Shown here: one piece after another, positions 8,888-17,200 of the stretch | Position numbering within the stretch: position 1 is the first letter of the stretch | How the letters are laid out: each line of letters starts with the position of its first letter | Origin: an uncultured Thiocystis sp. | GTDB lineage: Bacteria; Pseudomonadota; Gammaproteobacteria; Chromatiales; Chromatiaceae | Direction of reading: 5' to 3' | Length of the DNA stretch: 32,667 nt | Assembly (NCBI RefSeq): GCF_903866365.1 | Contig: NZ_CAIPNF010000034.1 | Span: 1-32,667 of the forward strand | Notes under the pieces: generated by a model | What the model was told of the DNA's origin: nothing | The model's input: only the letters and a program-made list of their open reading frames with translations | Databases searched by the model: none | Position numbers and translations under genes: made by a program

Positions 8888-10270
8888 TCAGAGCCAGGTA
8901 TCCTCGGATTCCTGTAATAACTGGAGCAGCGTCTGATTTGGATTCAAACGATCCCCGAACTGGATCGAATCCAGATCCTTTCCTTCAATGAAGGAAAAAT
9001 GCTGCTGCCAGGCTGTTGATCGGCTGAGTTCGCGGAGGCGGTTTCGCAGGTCGTTAACCGATAAACAAAGAAAATGATGGAAGCCAAAATCAACAAATTC
9101 CCGAAAATTAACAGTTGTGCGAGTTGCAAAGAATCGGTGACGAGCTAATGCAAGCCCATAACCAATAGCTTGATCAGTTACGAATGGATCGCCAAGCCGA
9201 ATTTTGCTTTTGTTATCCAAGGTATCTAAAAGTCCAAGATCCGATAAAGGACTTTCGCCTGTAAACATCTTTATCACTCCAGCAAGGTTTGTTTCAATGC
9301 TGGCATTCGCAATTGCGTTGCTGTGATTGTCATTGATGATCGCAGACAATTTTGGAGTCAATAATTCATCCTGAGCGATGTAATCCTTATGCTCACCAAG
9401 CACATAAAAAAGCGCACGGTAAGGATCGCATCTATCCGACAGGCAAATATTTAGATGCAAACTCCACCAAGAACTCGCCTTTTGCATTTTTGGATCAACC
9501 GAGAGCAAGCGTTTTCCATAATCGGTTAAAAGGTATTGAGACTTGGTGCCGTTGTTGATAACTTTAGCCGCAAGCAGCCAGCCACGAATTGACGATATAA
9601 CGTTTTTTCCTGATATAAATGCAACTCGCGCCTCACGCATTCTTCCGGCGCTAAAAATATCTGGCGTATTTGAAATAAGGCTTAAAGCTGTTATAAGCCG
9701 CTGCCGAGTCAGCGTAAAAGTCTGGGTGTCGATCAATGCCATTGAAATACCACCTCTAAACCGATATGAATCCGCCTCAATTTCCTTAAAAGGAGGACCG
9801 AAAGATTCTTCTAGCCCGACCGCTTGAAGAACATTGATACGATTTTCAGGCTGGAAATATTTGTCGGAAATTGTCTTGGCGATTGAAATAATTCGAGAAT
9901 TATCGTTGCCTAGTTCATTGAGAACGTCATGGGTAAATCCTCCATGAATACCCATCGAAAGCAGCTCTGATTTCATCAAATGCCCGACACTTGTACGTTT
10001 CAACTCGTTGCTGCGCTCTATCTCCCAAATTCCATCATTTTCAAGTTTTCCAAAAGGATAGTGAGTATTAATATTCTTCGATCCTTGCGGAAAGAATTGC
10101 TGTAAAAGAACGCTTAGACCAGCGTCAATTTCAGAAAACAGAAATGTTCTTTTTTTATAACGTAGTAGCTGGCCAAGCGCAAATAACAACAACAGTGGCT
10201 TATGCAATGCTGGTTTGCCGGCATCGGTATTAACGCGCACTCCTAAAAATCGTTCTTCGAGATTACTCAT
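8888..10270 (-). CDS. DNA-sulfur-binding domain (ScoMcrA-type) fused to a DUF4007-like domain
   Basis: 460 residues. Residues about 10-145 read as a ScoMcrA-type sulfur-binding domain (SBD): PALHKPLLLLFALG at 20-33, FSEIDAGL at 45-52, HYPFGKLENDGIWEIE at 70-85 and GIHGGFTHDVLNEL at 107-120. In that family the Tyr-Pro of the YPF motif helps form the pocket that holds the sulfur of phosphorothioate DNA. Residues about 185-450 resemble DUF4007: NTPDIF at 201-206, GKNVISSIRGWLLAA, then LLTDYGKRLL. The stand-alone DUF4007 protein at 17643-18542 has NTPDLF and a matching helix order. It follows the PAPS-reductase gene by six bases. The gene is clearly more AT-rich than the ATPase genes. Inferred role: reader of phosphorothioate marks that feeds the BREX machinery. 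No HNH or other nuclease motif was seen, unlike ScoMcrA. Confidence 0.8.
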   Translation of the reverse strand: MSNLEERFLGVRVNTDAGKPALHKPLLLLFALGQLLRYKKRTFLFSEIDAGLSVLLQQFFPQGSKNINTHYPFGKLENDGIWEIERSNELKRTSVGHLMKSELLSMGIHGGFTHDVLNELGNDNSRIISIAKTISDKYFQPENRINVLQAVGLEESFGPPFKEIEADSYRFRGGISMALIDTQTFTLTRQRLITALSLISNTPDIFSAGRMREARVAFISGKNVISSIRGWLLAAKVINNGTKSQYLLTDYGKRLLSVDPKMQKASSWWSLHLNICLSDRCDPYRALFYVLGEHKDYIAQDELLTPKLSAIINDNHSNAIANASIETNLAGVIKMFTGESPLSDLGLLDTLDNKSKIRLGDPFVTDQAIGYGLALARHRFFATRTTVNFREFVDFGFHHFLCLSVNDLRNRLRELSRSTAWQQHFSFIEGKDLDSIQFGDRLNPNQTLLQLLQESEDTWL

Positions 10271-10276
10271 TCACAT

Positions 10277-11068
10277 CTACTTCATGCAGATCAAACAACT
10301 TTCATCGTCGCCAGAATTTTCGTCTGACAAACGATCAAGCAATCTTTTTGAAGATTTTTCTTTCTTATCAGGCTCATGCTTTTCGCTCGCTTTGCGAACG
10401 ACCTCGTCTAAGTTCCCTAATTGATTCCATGTAAACATCGTGCCTGTTGCTTCATCTACTTTCTCATATGTTTTTGCCTTATCAAAATACTCCGGGTGAT
10501 GTTTTTTTAAACCAACCCATTCTTTCTGAGTTTGAAAAAAGCAAAAATAGCAACCGGAGCGGCTTCTCCATGAATAATATTTTGGCAATCCGATTCCTGA
10601 TGACTCTAAAATTTCAATCACATCTTCCTTCGTGATTCCATCATCTCGGAATGGCATACAAGTTCGGATATTTGGCTTGCTAGAGATATAGCCAGAACGA
10701 GATGGCTCATCTGCCCGTATTGCGATGTAAGAAATCACCTCATCATTACCAACAAACTCTTCAAACGGTAAAAGTTTTAAATTTATAGTGCACCAACGCT
10801 GACGAGCAGAAGGAAGAAAATTATTGTGCAACTTCAGGTAAAAATCGAAATCACGATTCGCGTTTATGCGCTCAATTTTTTTGCCAAGATAATCCTCCAT
10901 CAAATCGACAAACTCCAGCGTTTCCGGCAATTCGGCTCCGGTATCGGCAAAGAGGTATTCCATTTCGGGAACCCTGTCACGCAGATAAATCGCAAGCGCG
11001 GAGCTATCCTTGCCTCCGGAAAGTCCCAACAGATGACGCACCGGGCGTTTTGAATTGGTTTCAGTCAT
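10277..11068 (-). CDS. brxP: PAPS-reductase/DndC-like sulfurtransferase (BrxP-like)
   Basis: 263 residues from the ATG at 11068, chosen because AGAGGGG lies a few bases upstream; an in-frame start at 11128 would add 20 unconvincing residues. The PP-loop SGGKDSS is at residues 17-23, followed by FADTGAELPET. Cysteines lie at RWCT (C93), C137, SGCYFC (C173, C176) and a terminal CLIC (C258, C261). Several of these could bind an Fe-S cluster, as in DndC and its relatives. PP-loop enzymes of this family adenylate a target, and in Dnd/Ssp systems they place sulfur on the DNA backbone. A PAPS-reductase protein (BrxP) defines type 4 BREX. Six bases separate it from the SBD gene. It is markedly AT-rich compared with brxC and pglZ. 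Confidence 0.88.
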   Translation of the reverse strand: MTETNSKRPVRHLLGLSGGKDSSALAIYLRDRVPEMEYLFADTGAELPETLEFVDLMEDYLGKKIERINANRDFDFYLKLHNNFLPSARQRWCTINLKLLPFEEFVGNDEVISYIAIRADEPSRSGYISSKPNIRTCMPFRDDGITKEDVIEILESSGIGLPKYYSWRSRSGCYFCFFQTQKEWVGLKKHHPEYFDKAKTYEKVDEATGTMFTWNQLGNLDEVVRKASEKHEPDKKEKSSKRLLDRLSDENSGDDESCLICMK

Positions 11069-11191
11069 GCGATTCCCCTCTTGGTCTGTCTGGTTTGTCA
11101 GATCACAGCACACGGCTTCTCCCTCCATCCAATGCAGTCGGAGCAGCGCACATGGAGATGCAGTGGCTCAGTGCCCTCATCTCACTACATT

Positions 11192-12517
11192 TCAAGAAAA
11201 CAGTGCAAATTGCTCGCCGTCGAGATGATTCCGGTCAATCATTTCATTGTTCACGAGCAACGAGCGAATCGTCCAATCGGACACCTGAAAGTAATTCGCG
11301 ACTTCCTGCTGGTTCTCCGGGGAAGTATCGCCATCCAGCATGGTTAGCACGGATTCATAAGGACTCAGCAATTCGGCGGCGAAGGCTCGCTGCATTTTTT
11401 GCCGATAGGTATAGGCCCTGGTCGCGGGGTAGAGCCGATTGCCCGGATCAGCCAGCAACCGATCGCCCAAGAGACGCGCCAGTTCAAACCGCCGGCCCGT
11501 ATTCCAGCGCGACCGTAAGACGATCCGATTTGCTCGATCCGTTTGATCGAGTGCAAAAGCGATCGTGGAGAAAGCGCCCTGGCTCGCTTTCAGGATGTCA
11601 GGATTCGCGCCCAGCATGGATGCCAGAACGCGATCGTCGACTAGACCGGAACCGAGGTTTTCCTGTTGTCGGAGTGCGCGTGCCGCGCTCGTACCGAGTT
11701 GCCAGGCTGGGGTTTGTCCACGATCGACCGCTGGCGCGAAGGATGTCGGACAAACGCCATCATCCCAGACACCATCAACGCCAAAACGCTGTGCGATGTC
11801 ATTCAGTTCCGCCGCGCTGGTCAGACCGGCCGAGCCTGTCTCATAGCCTGCGTTCGCCGCCAATTCTTCAATGGCAGCGGTACCCAGTTGATCGGCGTCT
11901 CTCAACAATCGCTCCAGAATGTCTGGATCGGCTTCATCAGGGTCACAACCTAGTAGCGCCTCGATGATGCGTCGTAAGGATGCCGCCGGATCCTGGCGTT
12001 CGGATTCGACCTCCCGCCAGATTTGAGCGAGGTTGGACCCGCGCACGTCAGCCGCGTCGAGTCGAGCGAGGACTTGCCGGATAAAGTCGTCGAGGCCGGT
12101 CTCAAAATCCGCCGCGGGAATCACGACCGCCGTACTGTTGATGTATCGAAACGGCGTTTCCGGACGTTCATCCGTGCCTTTCGAGATCAATGCCGTGCGC
12201 TGTCCATCCGAAAACAGCGTGACATCAGGCCAGATATATCCCTCTCCGATATTGGCGAGACGGTGCGCGAAAACCCAGTCAGGGGTGTGCGCACGAGGCT
12301 CCCAGCGCAATCGCCACCAGTTCCAGGCCAGCCATTCGGCCAGATGATAGGCAGACAAATAGGGTGCTTTGCGAAGACGGTTGGCCAGCGCATCCTGTCC
12401 TTCGGTGAGGCAATGCCCGTGCGCGAAGAGACTCAGCGCAGCAAAACAGGCGCGCTCTTCGGGTGAACCGGAAGCCAGGTATTCCCATTCGGCGGTTATT
12501 CCCCAGTTGTTTGGCAT
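11192..12517 (-). CDS. ImmA/IrrE-like protein with degenerate zinc site
   Basis: 441 residues. The N-terminal half is an uncharacterised domain rich in Trp, with AYHLAEWLAWNWWRLRWEP and then GYIWPDVTLFSDGQRTALI. The C-terminal part follows the ImmA/IrrE pattern: RRFELARLLGDRLL where family members have the HExxH helix (as in RRFTLAHELGHLLL), then QRAFAAELLSPYE, and a closing helix-turn-helix-like VANYFQVSDWTIRSLLVNN. The zinc ligands are replaced (His to Arg, Glu to Leu, His to Asp), so peptidase activity looks unlikely. The start lies 22 bases inside the 147-residue gene upstream, which indicates coupling. It may act as a regulator or sensor. The family call rests on motif order only. Confidence 0.6.
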   Translation of the reverse strand: MPNNWGITAEWEYLASGSPEERACFAALSLFAHGHCLTEGQDALANRLRKAPYLSAYHLAEWLAWNWWRLRWEPRAHTPDWVFAHRLANIGEGYIWPDVTLFSDGQRTALISKGTDERPETPFRYINSTAVVIPAADFETGLDDFIRQVLARLDAADVRGSNLAQIWREVESERQDPAASLRRIIEALLGCDPDEADPDILERLLRDADQLGTAAIEELAANAGYETGSAGLTSAAELNDIAQRFGVDGVWDDGVCPTSFAPAVDRGQTPAWQLGTSAARALRQQENLGSGLVDDRVLASMLGANPDILKASQGAFSTIAFALDQTDRANRIVLRSRWNTGRRFELARLLGDRLLADPGNRLYPATRAYTYRQKMQRAFAAELLSPYESVLTMLDGDTSPENQQEVANYFQVSDWTIRSLLVNNEMIDRNHLDGEQFALFS

Positions 12518-12939
12518 CGCTCACCCCATACGCGTTTCACATAGATCCGCATATCGTCTTCCTGTTCCAGCGGATAGCCATGATATTGCCCTGGCGTATT
12601 CGGATGCGTTTTCGCCTCGAAGACTCGGCCATCGTCGCTCACGCACCAGATGTATTTGGGAAATTCATCATCACCGACCGGATCGCTGATCATCGAGCGC
12701 ATGATGCCAGTTCGTAACCAGACCTGCGCTTGAGCAAGTCTGACCGGTTCGATGGCGTCGCACAGCGATTTCGTCGGTACCGGGTTGGTGCGTTCCAAGC
12801 CGTAGTCCGCGGGATACCGTTTGTGATGTCCGCTCCCGACATAGTTCACCCTCTGCGCTAGTCGAAGCAGAACCTCGCGGTTCAGCGCATCTGCTGAAAC
12901 GATGCGTCGTTTGGGGTTATTCCCTGACCGTCTTTTCAT
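12496..12939 (-). CDS. Unknown small protein paired with the ImmA/IrrE-like gene
   Basis: 147 residues beginning MKRRSGNNPKRR. I do not recognise the family. It has a basic start, a HHKRYPADYGL segment, a central helical part (LCDAIEPVRLAQAQVW) and a beta-rich end (KYIWCVSDDGRVFEAKTH, QYHGYPLEQEDDM). Its 3' end overlaps the next gene by 22 bases, so the two form a likely two-gene unit. Its ATG overlaps the stop of a truncated toxin-antitoxin fragment as ATGA. Whether this pair belongs to the BREX/phosphorothioate system or is a passenger cannot be decided from the sequence. Confidence 0.6.
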   Translation of the reverse strand: MKRRSGNNPKRRIVSADALNREVLLRLAQRVNYVGSGHHKRYPADYGLERTNPVPTKSLCDAIEPVRLAQAQVWLRTGIMRSMISDPVGDDEFPKYIWCVSDDGRVFEAKTHPNTPGQYHGYPLEQEDDMRIYVKRVWGERCQTTGE

Positions 12940-12980
12940 CTCAAACAGTGAATCTCTTCAACGATGGAATCACGCCACAT
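12936..12980 (-). pseudogene. Truncated duplicate of the 57-residue PIN-partner gene
   Basis: The frame MWRDSIVEEIHCLR followed by stop copies the first 14 codons of the gene at 13607-13780 (MWRDPIVEEIHRLR). At DNA level about 40 bases are nearly identical, with only scattered differences. Its TGA overlaps the start codon of the following 147-residue gene as ATGA. This is the 5' end of a second copy of that gene, cut off by recombination. Confidence 0.75.
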
Positions 12981-13012
12981 CGACTAGCACGCTGATTCAA
13001 CCTTCGGTTTCT

Positions 13013-13360
13013 CTATTCGTGATCCTGAGATCGCCTTGCTTTGATCTCCGCGATGATGGCGTCGATCATGACTCCGGCCACCGCTGTCATGCGGGGGGCG
13101 GGCGTCCCGCCCGCCAGGCGGGCGAGACGCCCGCCCCCCAAAGGCTTGGCCGGGATTGTGATCAAGGCCGCGATGATTTGCCTTGCCGTCATCTCTTTGA
13201 ATAGAGAGTCACGTTCAGCAGTGTAATTCCCATTTCCATTTCCATTTCCAACACGGAACTGATTTAAGAAACGGATGGTATCGACGACACCGATTTCTTT
13301 CAGCCACACATCTTTGGCTCGCTGATTGATTTCCGATATAGGATGAATACGTGTCGTCAT
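13013..13360 (-). CDS. Small conserved protein carrying a palindrome-encoded insertion
   Basis: 115 residues starting MTTRIHPISEINQRAKDVWL. The pattern GVVDTIRFLNQF, then G-rich, YTAERDSLF, then a final IIAEIKARR is a small family I recall beside PIN and toxin-antitoxin genes; its function is unknown. Two things are unusual. Residues 37-44 (GNGNGNGN) come from a CCATTT repeat. Residues 74-90 (LGGGRLARLAGGTPAPR) are translated from a near-perfect 47-base palindrome. Both keep the frame. The usual form would pass from the ERDSLF region directly to IIAEIKARR, so about 40 residues look inserted. Function may be impaired. Confidence 0.6.
   Translation of the reverse strand: MTTRIHPISEINQRAKDVWLKEIGVVDTIRFLNQFRVGNGNGNGNYTAERDSLFKEMTARQIIAALITIPAKPLGGGRLARLAGGTPAPRMTAVAGVMIDAIIAEIKARRSQDHE
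13093..13139. repeat. GC-rich REP-like palindrome inside a gene
   Basis: Two 23-base arms flank a single A. They differ at one position (one mismatch in 23). Each arm holds the block GGGGGGCGGGCGTC or its complement. It would fold into a very stable hairpin in RNA or single-stranded DNA. It lies within the 115-residue coding sequence and is read through in frame. Confidence 0.85.
13230..13250. repeat. CCATTT hexamer repeat, 3.5 units
   Basis: Three exact CCATTT units are followed by a half unit. On the minus strand it encodes alternating Gly-Asn within the 115-residue gene. Because the unit is six bases long, changes in copy number alter protein length without a frameshift. Confidence 0.9.
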
Positions 13361-13426
13361 TTTAATACCTCCGCGACAATCTCAAAGAGTGGTGCAACAT
13401 GACACTTGAGATCAGGAAGAGAAAGA

Positions 13427-13447
13427 CTCCACGCCGGAGCGTGGGAG
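13427..13447. repeat. REP-like hairpin, CTCCACGC type
   Basis: The arms CTCCACGC and GCGTGGGAG surround CGGA. Such elements are usually scattered through a genome between genes. It lies in the 246-base stretch without genes between 13361 and 13606, together with the palindrome at 13492-13521. I see nothing else in that stretch. Confidence 0.65.
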
Positions 13448-13491
13448 CTAGAAGGTCAAAGACATCTCCATCCCTTGAGCAGGATACTGGC

Positions 13492-13521
13492 CTGTCGGGG
13501 CGAATGAATTCGCCCCGACAG
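13492..13521. repeat. Perfect inverted repeat, 14-base arms
   Basis: CTGTCGGGGCGAAT and its exact complement are separated by GA. This GGGGCGAAT/ATTCGCCCC element is of the kind found many times in bacterial genomes. There is no T-run beside it, so it is a weak candidate for an intrinsic terminator and more likely a REP-type repeat. Confidence 0.85.
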
Positions 13522-13606
13522 AGATGCCGCGCAACATTCGCGTCGAGCGCATCGACCCCAGCCTTAGAATATTGGCGGGCGGCACGAATCCAATTGATGA
13601 CGCGTT

Positions 13607-13780
13607 CTAAGCAACATGACGCTCGGCAGGCTTGCGTGGCGGCCGAGTGATCATGGTTCGACCTGATGACGTTTGCTTCTGACGAATGTCTTCACAGATT
13701 GCATGAAGATCATCGTTAAATTTCTTTGCGCGTTCGTCTCGAAGGCGATGAATCTCTTCAACGATGGGATCACGCCACAT
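13607..13780 (-). CDS. Small partner of the PIN-domain gene (putative antitoxin)
   Basis: 57 residues: it starts MWRDPIVEEIHRLRDERAKK and ends PPRKPAERHVA. I recall this family (MWRDPIVEE..., then a helical middle, then PPR near the end) as regularly encoded next to PIN genes of the type found just upstream. It is mostly helical and charged, consistent with a toxin-binding protein, but no DNA-binding fold is evident. It begins four bases after the PIN stop codon. A truncated second copy lies at 12936-12980. Confidence 0.7.
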   Translation of the reverse strand: MWRDPIVEEIHRLRDERAKKFNDDLHAICEDIRQKQTSSGRTMITRPPRKPAERHVA

Positions 13781-13783
13781 CGA

Positions 13784-14257
13784 TTAGCCCTCCATTAATT
13801 CAAGTGGTGTACAGATGATCGGCGGTTCGTAACCGGCTGATCGACAAATTCTTTCGATCCTGGGTCGCATGACTGCATTCGCAATATGCTTACAGTTCCA
13901 TGTGAGCAGATAGTCAATTCCATGGACCGTGGCTATCGCAATATGAAGAGCGTCCACCTTTGCTATTTCTGGTAAGGCTGCCCCTGCGAGAAGGAGTTCG
14001 GCAAGAGATTCGGCTTGTGTCGAGAGATCAAGTTCAGGCAAACCTTCAAGTTTCTCCAGGCGGCGCGTAGCCGCTTCTGCATCGCCACTGCTCGCTTCAT
14101 CGACGACGAGCTGTGAGATGAAAAGTTCAAAATTCGGACGAGATGTTTCCCACCAACTCCGGGTCGCCTCCTGATTGGCAGCCATCACTAATTCCGGACT
14201 ACGCCATGCCGTCAGATAACTTGGGATCGTCGTTTCAATATAGACAGTGAATTTCAT
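13784..14257 (-). CDS. PIN-domain protein (VapC-like putative ribonuclease toxin)
   Basis: 157 residues beginning MKFTVYIETTIPSYLTAWRS. The first acidic position is Glu (IETT), as in this PIN subfamily. The later conserved acids fit VVDEASSGD, KVDALHIAIATVHGIDYLLT and WNCKHIAN. PIN domains are Mg-dependent ribonucleases and the toxins of many toxin-antitoxin pairs. The ATG overlaps the stop of the large ATPase gene as ATGA, so it is translated with the defence operon. The small partner follows at once. It could be an addiction module stabilising the island or an effector of the system; the sequence does not decide. Confidence 0.8.
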   Translation of the reverse strand: MKFTVYIETTIPSYLTAWRSPELVMAANQEATRSWWETSRPNFELFISQLVVDEASSGDAEAATRRLEKLEGLPELDLSTQAESLAELLLAGAALPEIAKVDALHIAIATVHGIDYLLTWNCKHIANAVMRPRIERICRSAGYEPPIICTPLELMEG

Positions 14258-17200
14258 GACTTGCTTTCAGACTCATGCTCGGACATGCGTTCAAATAATG
14301 CCGCGACCACCGCGAGCCGCGTCGTTTCATCGAGATCCGCCAATCCCTCGGCAATGCTGGCCGCTTTCAGCGCGGCGCTCTGGCGCTGTGCGGGCGAGAG
14401 CTGAATGACCCGGCTGATCTCGCCCTGACTGGCATCCACCCGTTTTAACAGGATCGCGCCATTGAGGCGCGTGGCGTCGGGCATGGCGAGCCGTAGCTTT
14501 TCGAGATCCCTGAGCTGGCCGCTGAGTTCGTGCAGACGCAATTCGGCGGCCAACCGGGTTGCCTCGCGCCATTTGGCCGGCGGCGATTTGCCGATCAGAG
14601 TCGCGACCGATTCCAGCCAGGCGTCATCGGTCCGCTGCGCCGGATCGCTGAGACGCCGGATCAGCGCGCCCAGTCCCATGCGGTCGGGGGTATAGCGCTC
14701 CAGGCCGCGATAGCGTTCGACCACGGCGAGGCGCAAATCGCTCAGGCTGACGGTGTCGGTTTCCAGTAAGGCGGTGCCAAGTTGTTGCCGCCAGCCGTCG
14801 AGCATGGCGGGATAGGCGTTTTTCAGCTCGTGCAGCGCCTTGACCAGTTCCTGGATAAAGCGTTCGGCGAGCGCGGGATCGGCGGCGGCGAAGGTCTCCG
14901 CCGTGAAGCCGCAGGCGGCGGGCAAGGCGTCGAACAGCAGGACGCCGGGGCTGCGGGCCTGCCGGAAGGCGGCGCGCACGCGCTCGGCCGCCGGGCTGAG
15001 TCCGGCGCAATACAGACTGTAGTCGGGCAGATCGGCGATAAAGCGCACCAGCGGGCGGACGAGATCGAGCAGGGTGGCGTCCGGGCGCACCTGACCGACC
15101 ACCGAGCGGATGTAGCGGTCGAAGAGTTCGCCGCGCAGTCCGGTGATCGCGAAGCGTTCGAGCGCGAACAACGCCGGTCGGCGGCACAGCAGTTCGACCT
15201 GCTCGATGGTCAATTCGTCGCAGAAAACGCCTTCCTGATAGAGCGCGACCTCGCGCCGGTGGGCCAGCAAATAGGCGACGATCAGCACCGGCAGCGGTCC
15301 CAGTTTGGCGCCATAGGGCGGGCGTTGCAGCCGCTCATGGAGCGCGGTCAGGGCGACGTGAGCGCCGCCCGATTCGCCGAGCATGGCGGTGATCGCCTGC
15401 CACAGCGGGCGCAACCGGCAGGGATCGGACGCCGGCGGCGGATGGAAGCCGAAACGCCCATCCACCTCGCGATGCAGACCGCTTTCTTTCAGAACCGAGA
15501 GATAGAGACTCTTTTCCGCCGGGGTCTTGGCGATCCCGAGATCGGGCTGGTCGGCGGCGCTCAGCATGGCCGCGAGCAGCCGCTTGCGGCCGGTATTGGC
15601 GCTGGCCGAGGGTTGATCGCGGTTGATCAGTTCGTTGCGCAGGCGCGGCGCTTGCGGATAACAGCGGGTGTCGACCCACTGCGAGAGCTGGCGCTGAAGA
15701 TCGCGCCGGTCGCGCACCGGGCGCTCGTCGCCGCCCCAGAACCAGGTCAGGGTGTCGGGCGCGTCCAGCAGGGTGCGAATGCGTTGGGCGGTTTCGCGCT
15801 CGGCATGCGCGAGCCAGGCGCGATGCTCGCGCTGGGCGACGGGGTCTTGATGCAGCGCGGCGTGTCGCTTGGGCAGTTCTTGCAGGGCCATCCATGCGAC
15901 GACGGTTTCGCGGAGACTGTCGGTAAACCCGCAGCGCGCGACGACCGCGCGGGCGGGCATGTCGTCCAGCGGCGCATCTTCGTGCTCTTCGGCGAGATAG
16001 AACCAGAGACGCAGTTCGCCGCCCTCCTCCGCCGTGGGCGGCCAGCGGTCGCGGGCGATAAAGGTCGGGAGGAAGCTGCGCAGGGCGCCGGTGAGGATGG
16101 TGGAGCGGCGCGCGACGATGGGCTTGAAGGGCGCGATGCGATTGAGGATGTCGACCAGCGGCAGGTTGATCTGTTCGGCGATGGCTTCCTGGAGCGCGCC
16201 GCGCAGGTCGAAATCGCTGCCGGCCCAGACGCGGTATTCCTGACTGTAGTGGCGGAACTGGATGATCGAGGCGGCTTCGAGCCGTGCCAGCAGGCTGTCG
16301 AGCGTGTCGCCGAAAAGGTTGGCAAGCAGCGCCGGGCTGGCCTTGAGTCCGCGTTGCGCGCCGATCAGGTTGAGCAGGCCAAGGGTTTTCAGGAGCTTGA
16401 CGGCGGCATCGTCGGGCGTGGCGTCGAAGCGTTCGAGGGCGGTGATGACTTCGACCCAGCGGTGCGCGGTGAGCGGATCGGAGAAGCCGGCCGTTTGGTT
16501 GAGGATGAAATAGTCGTACAGCTCCCAGGGCTCGATCCAGTCGCCCATGGAAAGCTGGCCGAGTCGTTCGGTCAGTCCGAAGGGCTCGCGGCTGCCCAGA
16601 TAGGAAAACAGGGTGCGCTCGTTCTGCGCCACCTTTTGACAGAGCACCGGCAGGATCAGCAGGGTCAGCGGATGCAGCGGATAACAGCGCGCGAACAGCC
16701 GCCGCGCCTGCGCCGGTTCGAGCCCCAGCGGGAGCGCGCCCTCGGTGTCGAGCATGGCGGTCACGGTCGCTAGGTGGTCGGTCAGGTCGGCGGTCAGATC
16801 GCCCTCGCGCGCGAAGGCGGCGGCGACGATGCGCAAGGCTTGTTCGGCGGGTTCGAGAAAGGCGATGGCGCCAAAGCGCCCCTGGATCTTTTGCCACTCC
16901 TCGCGCAGCGTTTTGCTTAAACGGTGGCTGTAGTGCTCGAAGGCTTGATGGAGCATGACCACCAGATGCAGCGGCGCGGCGCTCGGCTCCTGCGCCTGCT
17001 CGGCCAGCAGTTGCAGCAGATGGATCTCGCGGTGCTGGGGGCGAGAGGACTCGTATTCGAGAAATTTGCCGAGTTCGTCGATTTCGATCAGGAGTCCGTC
17101 GCCGCCGGAATCGGACCAAACGCGCTGCACGCGCCGGATCAGGGTCAAGACCTCGTCCATGGGGTGACCGGGCTTGGCGGCGGCGAAAATATCCCGGACG

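Noticed and set aside
13361-13606. CRISPR array
   Set aside because: The palindromes here are single, dissimilar hairpins, not regularly spaced direct repeats.
14782-16773. 663-residue plus-strand open frame
   Set aside because: It is antisense to the large ATPase, has biased composition without domains, and arises from the high GC content.
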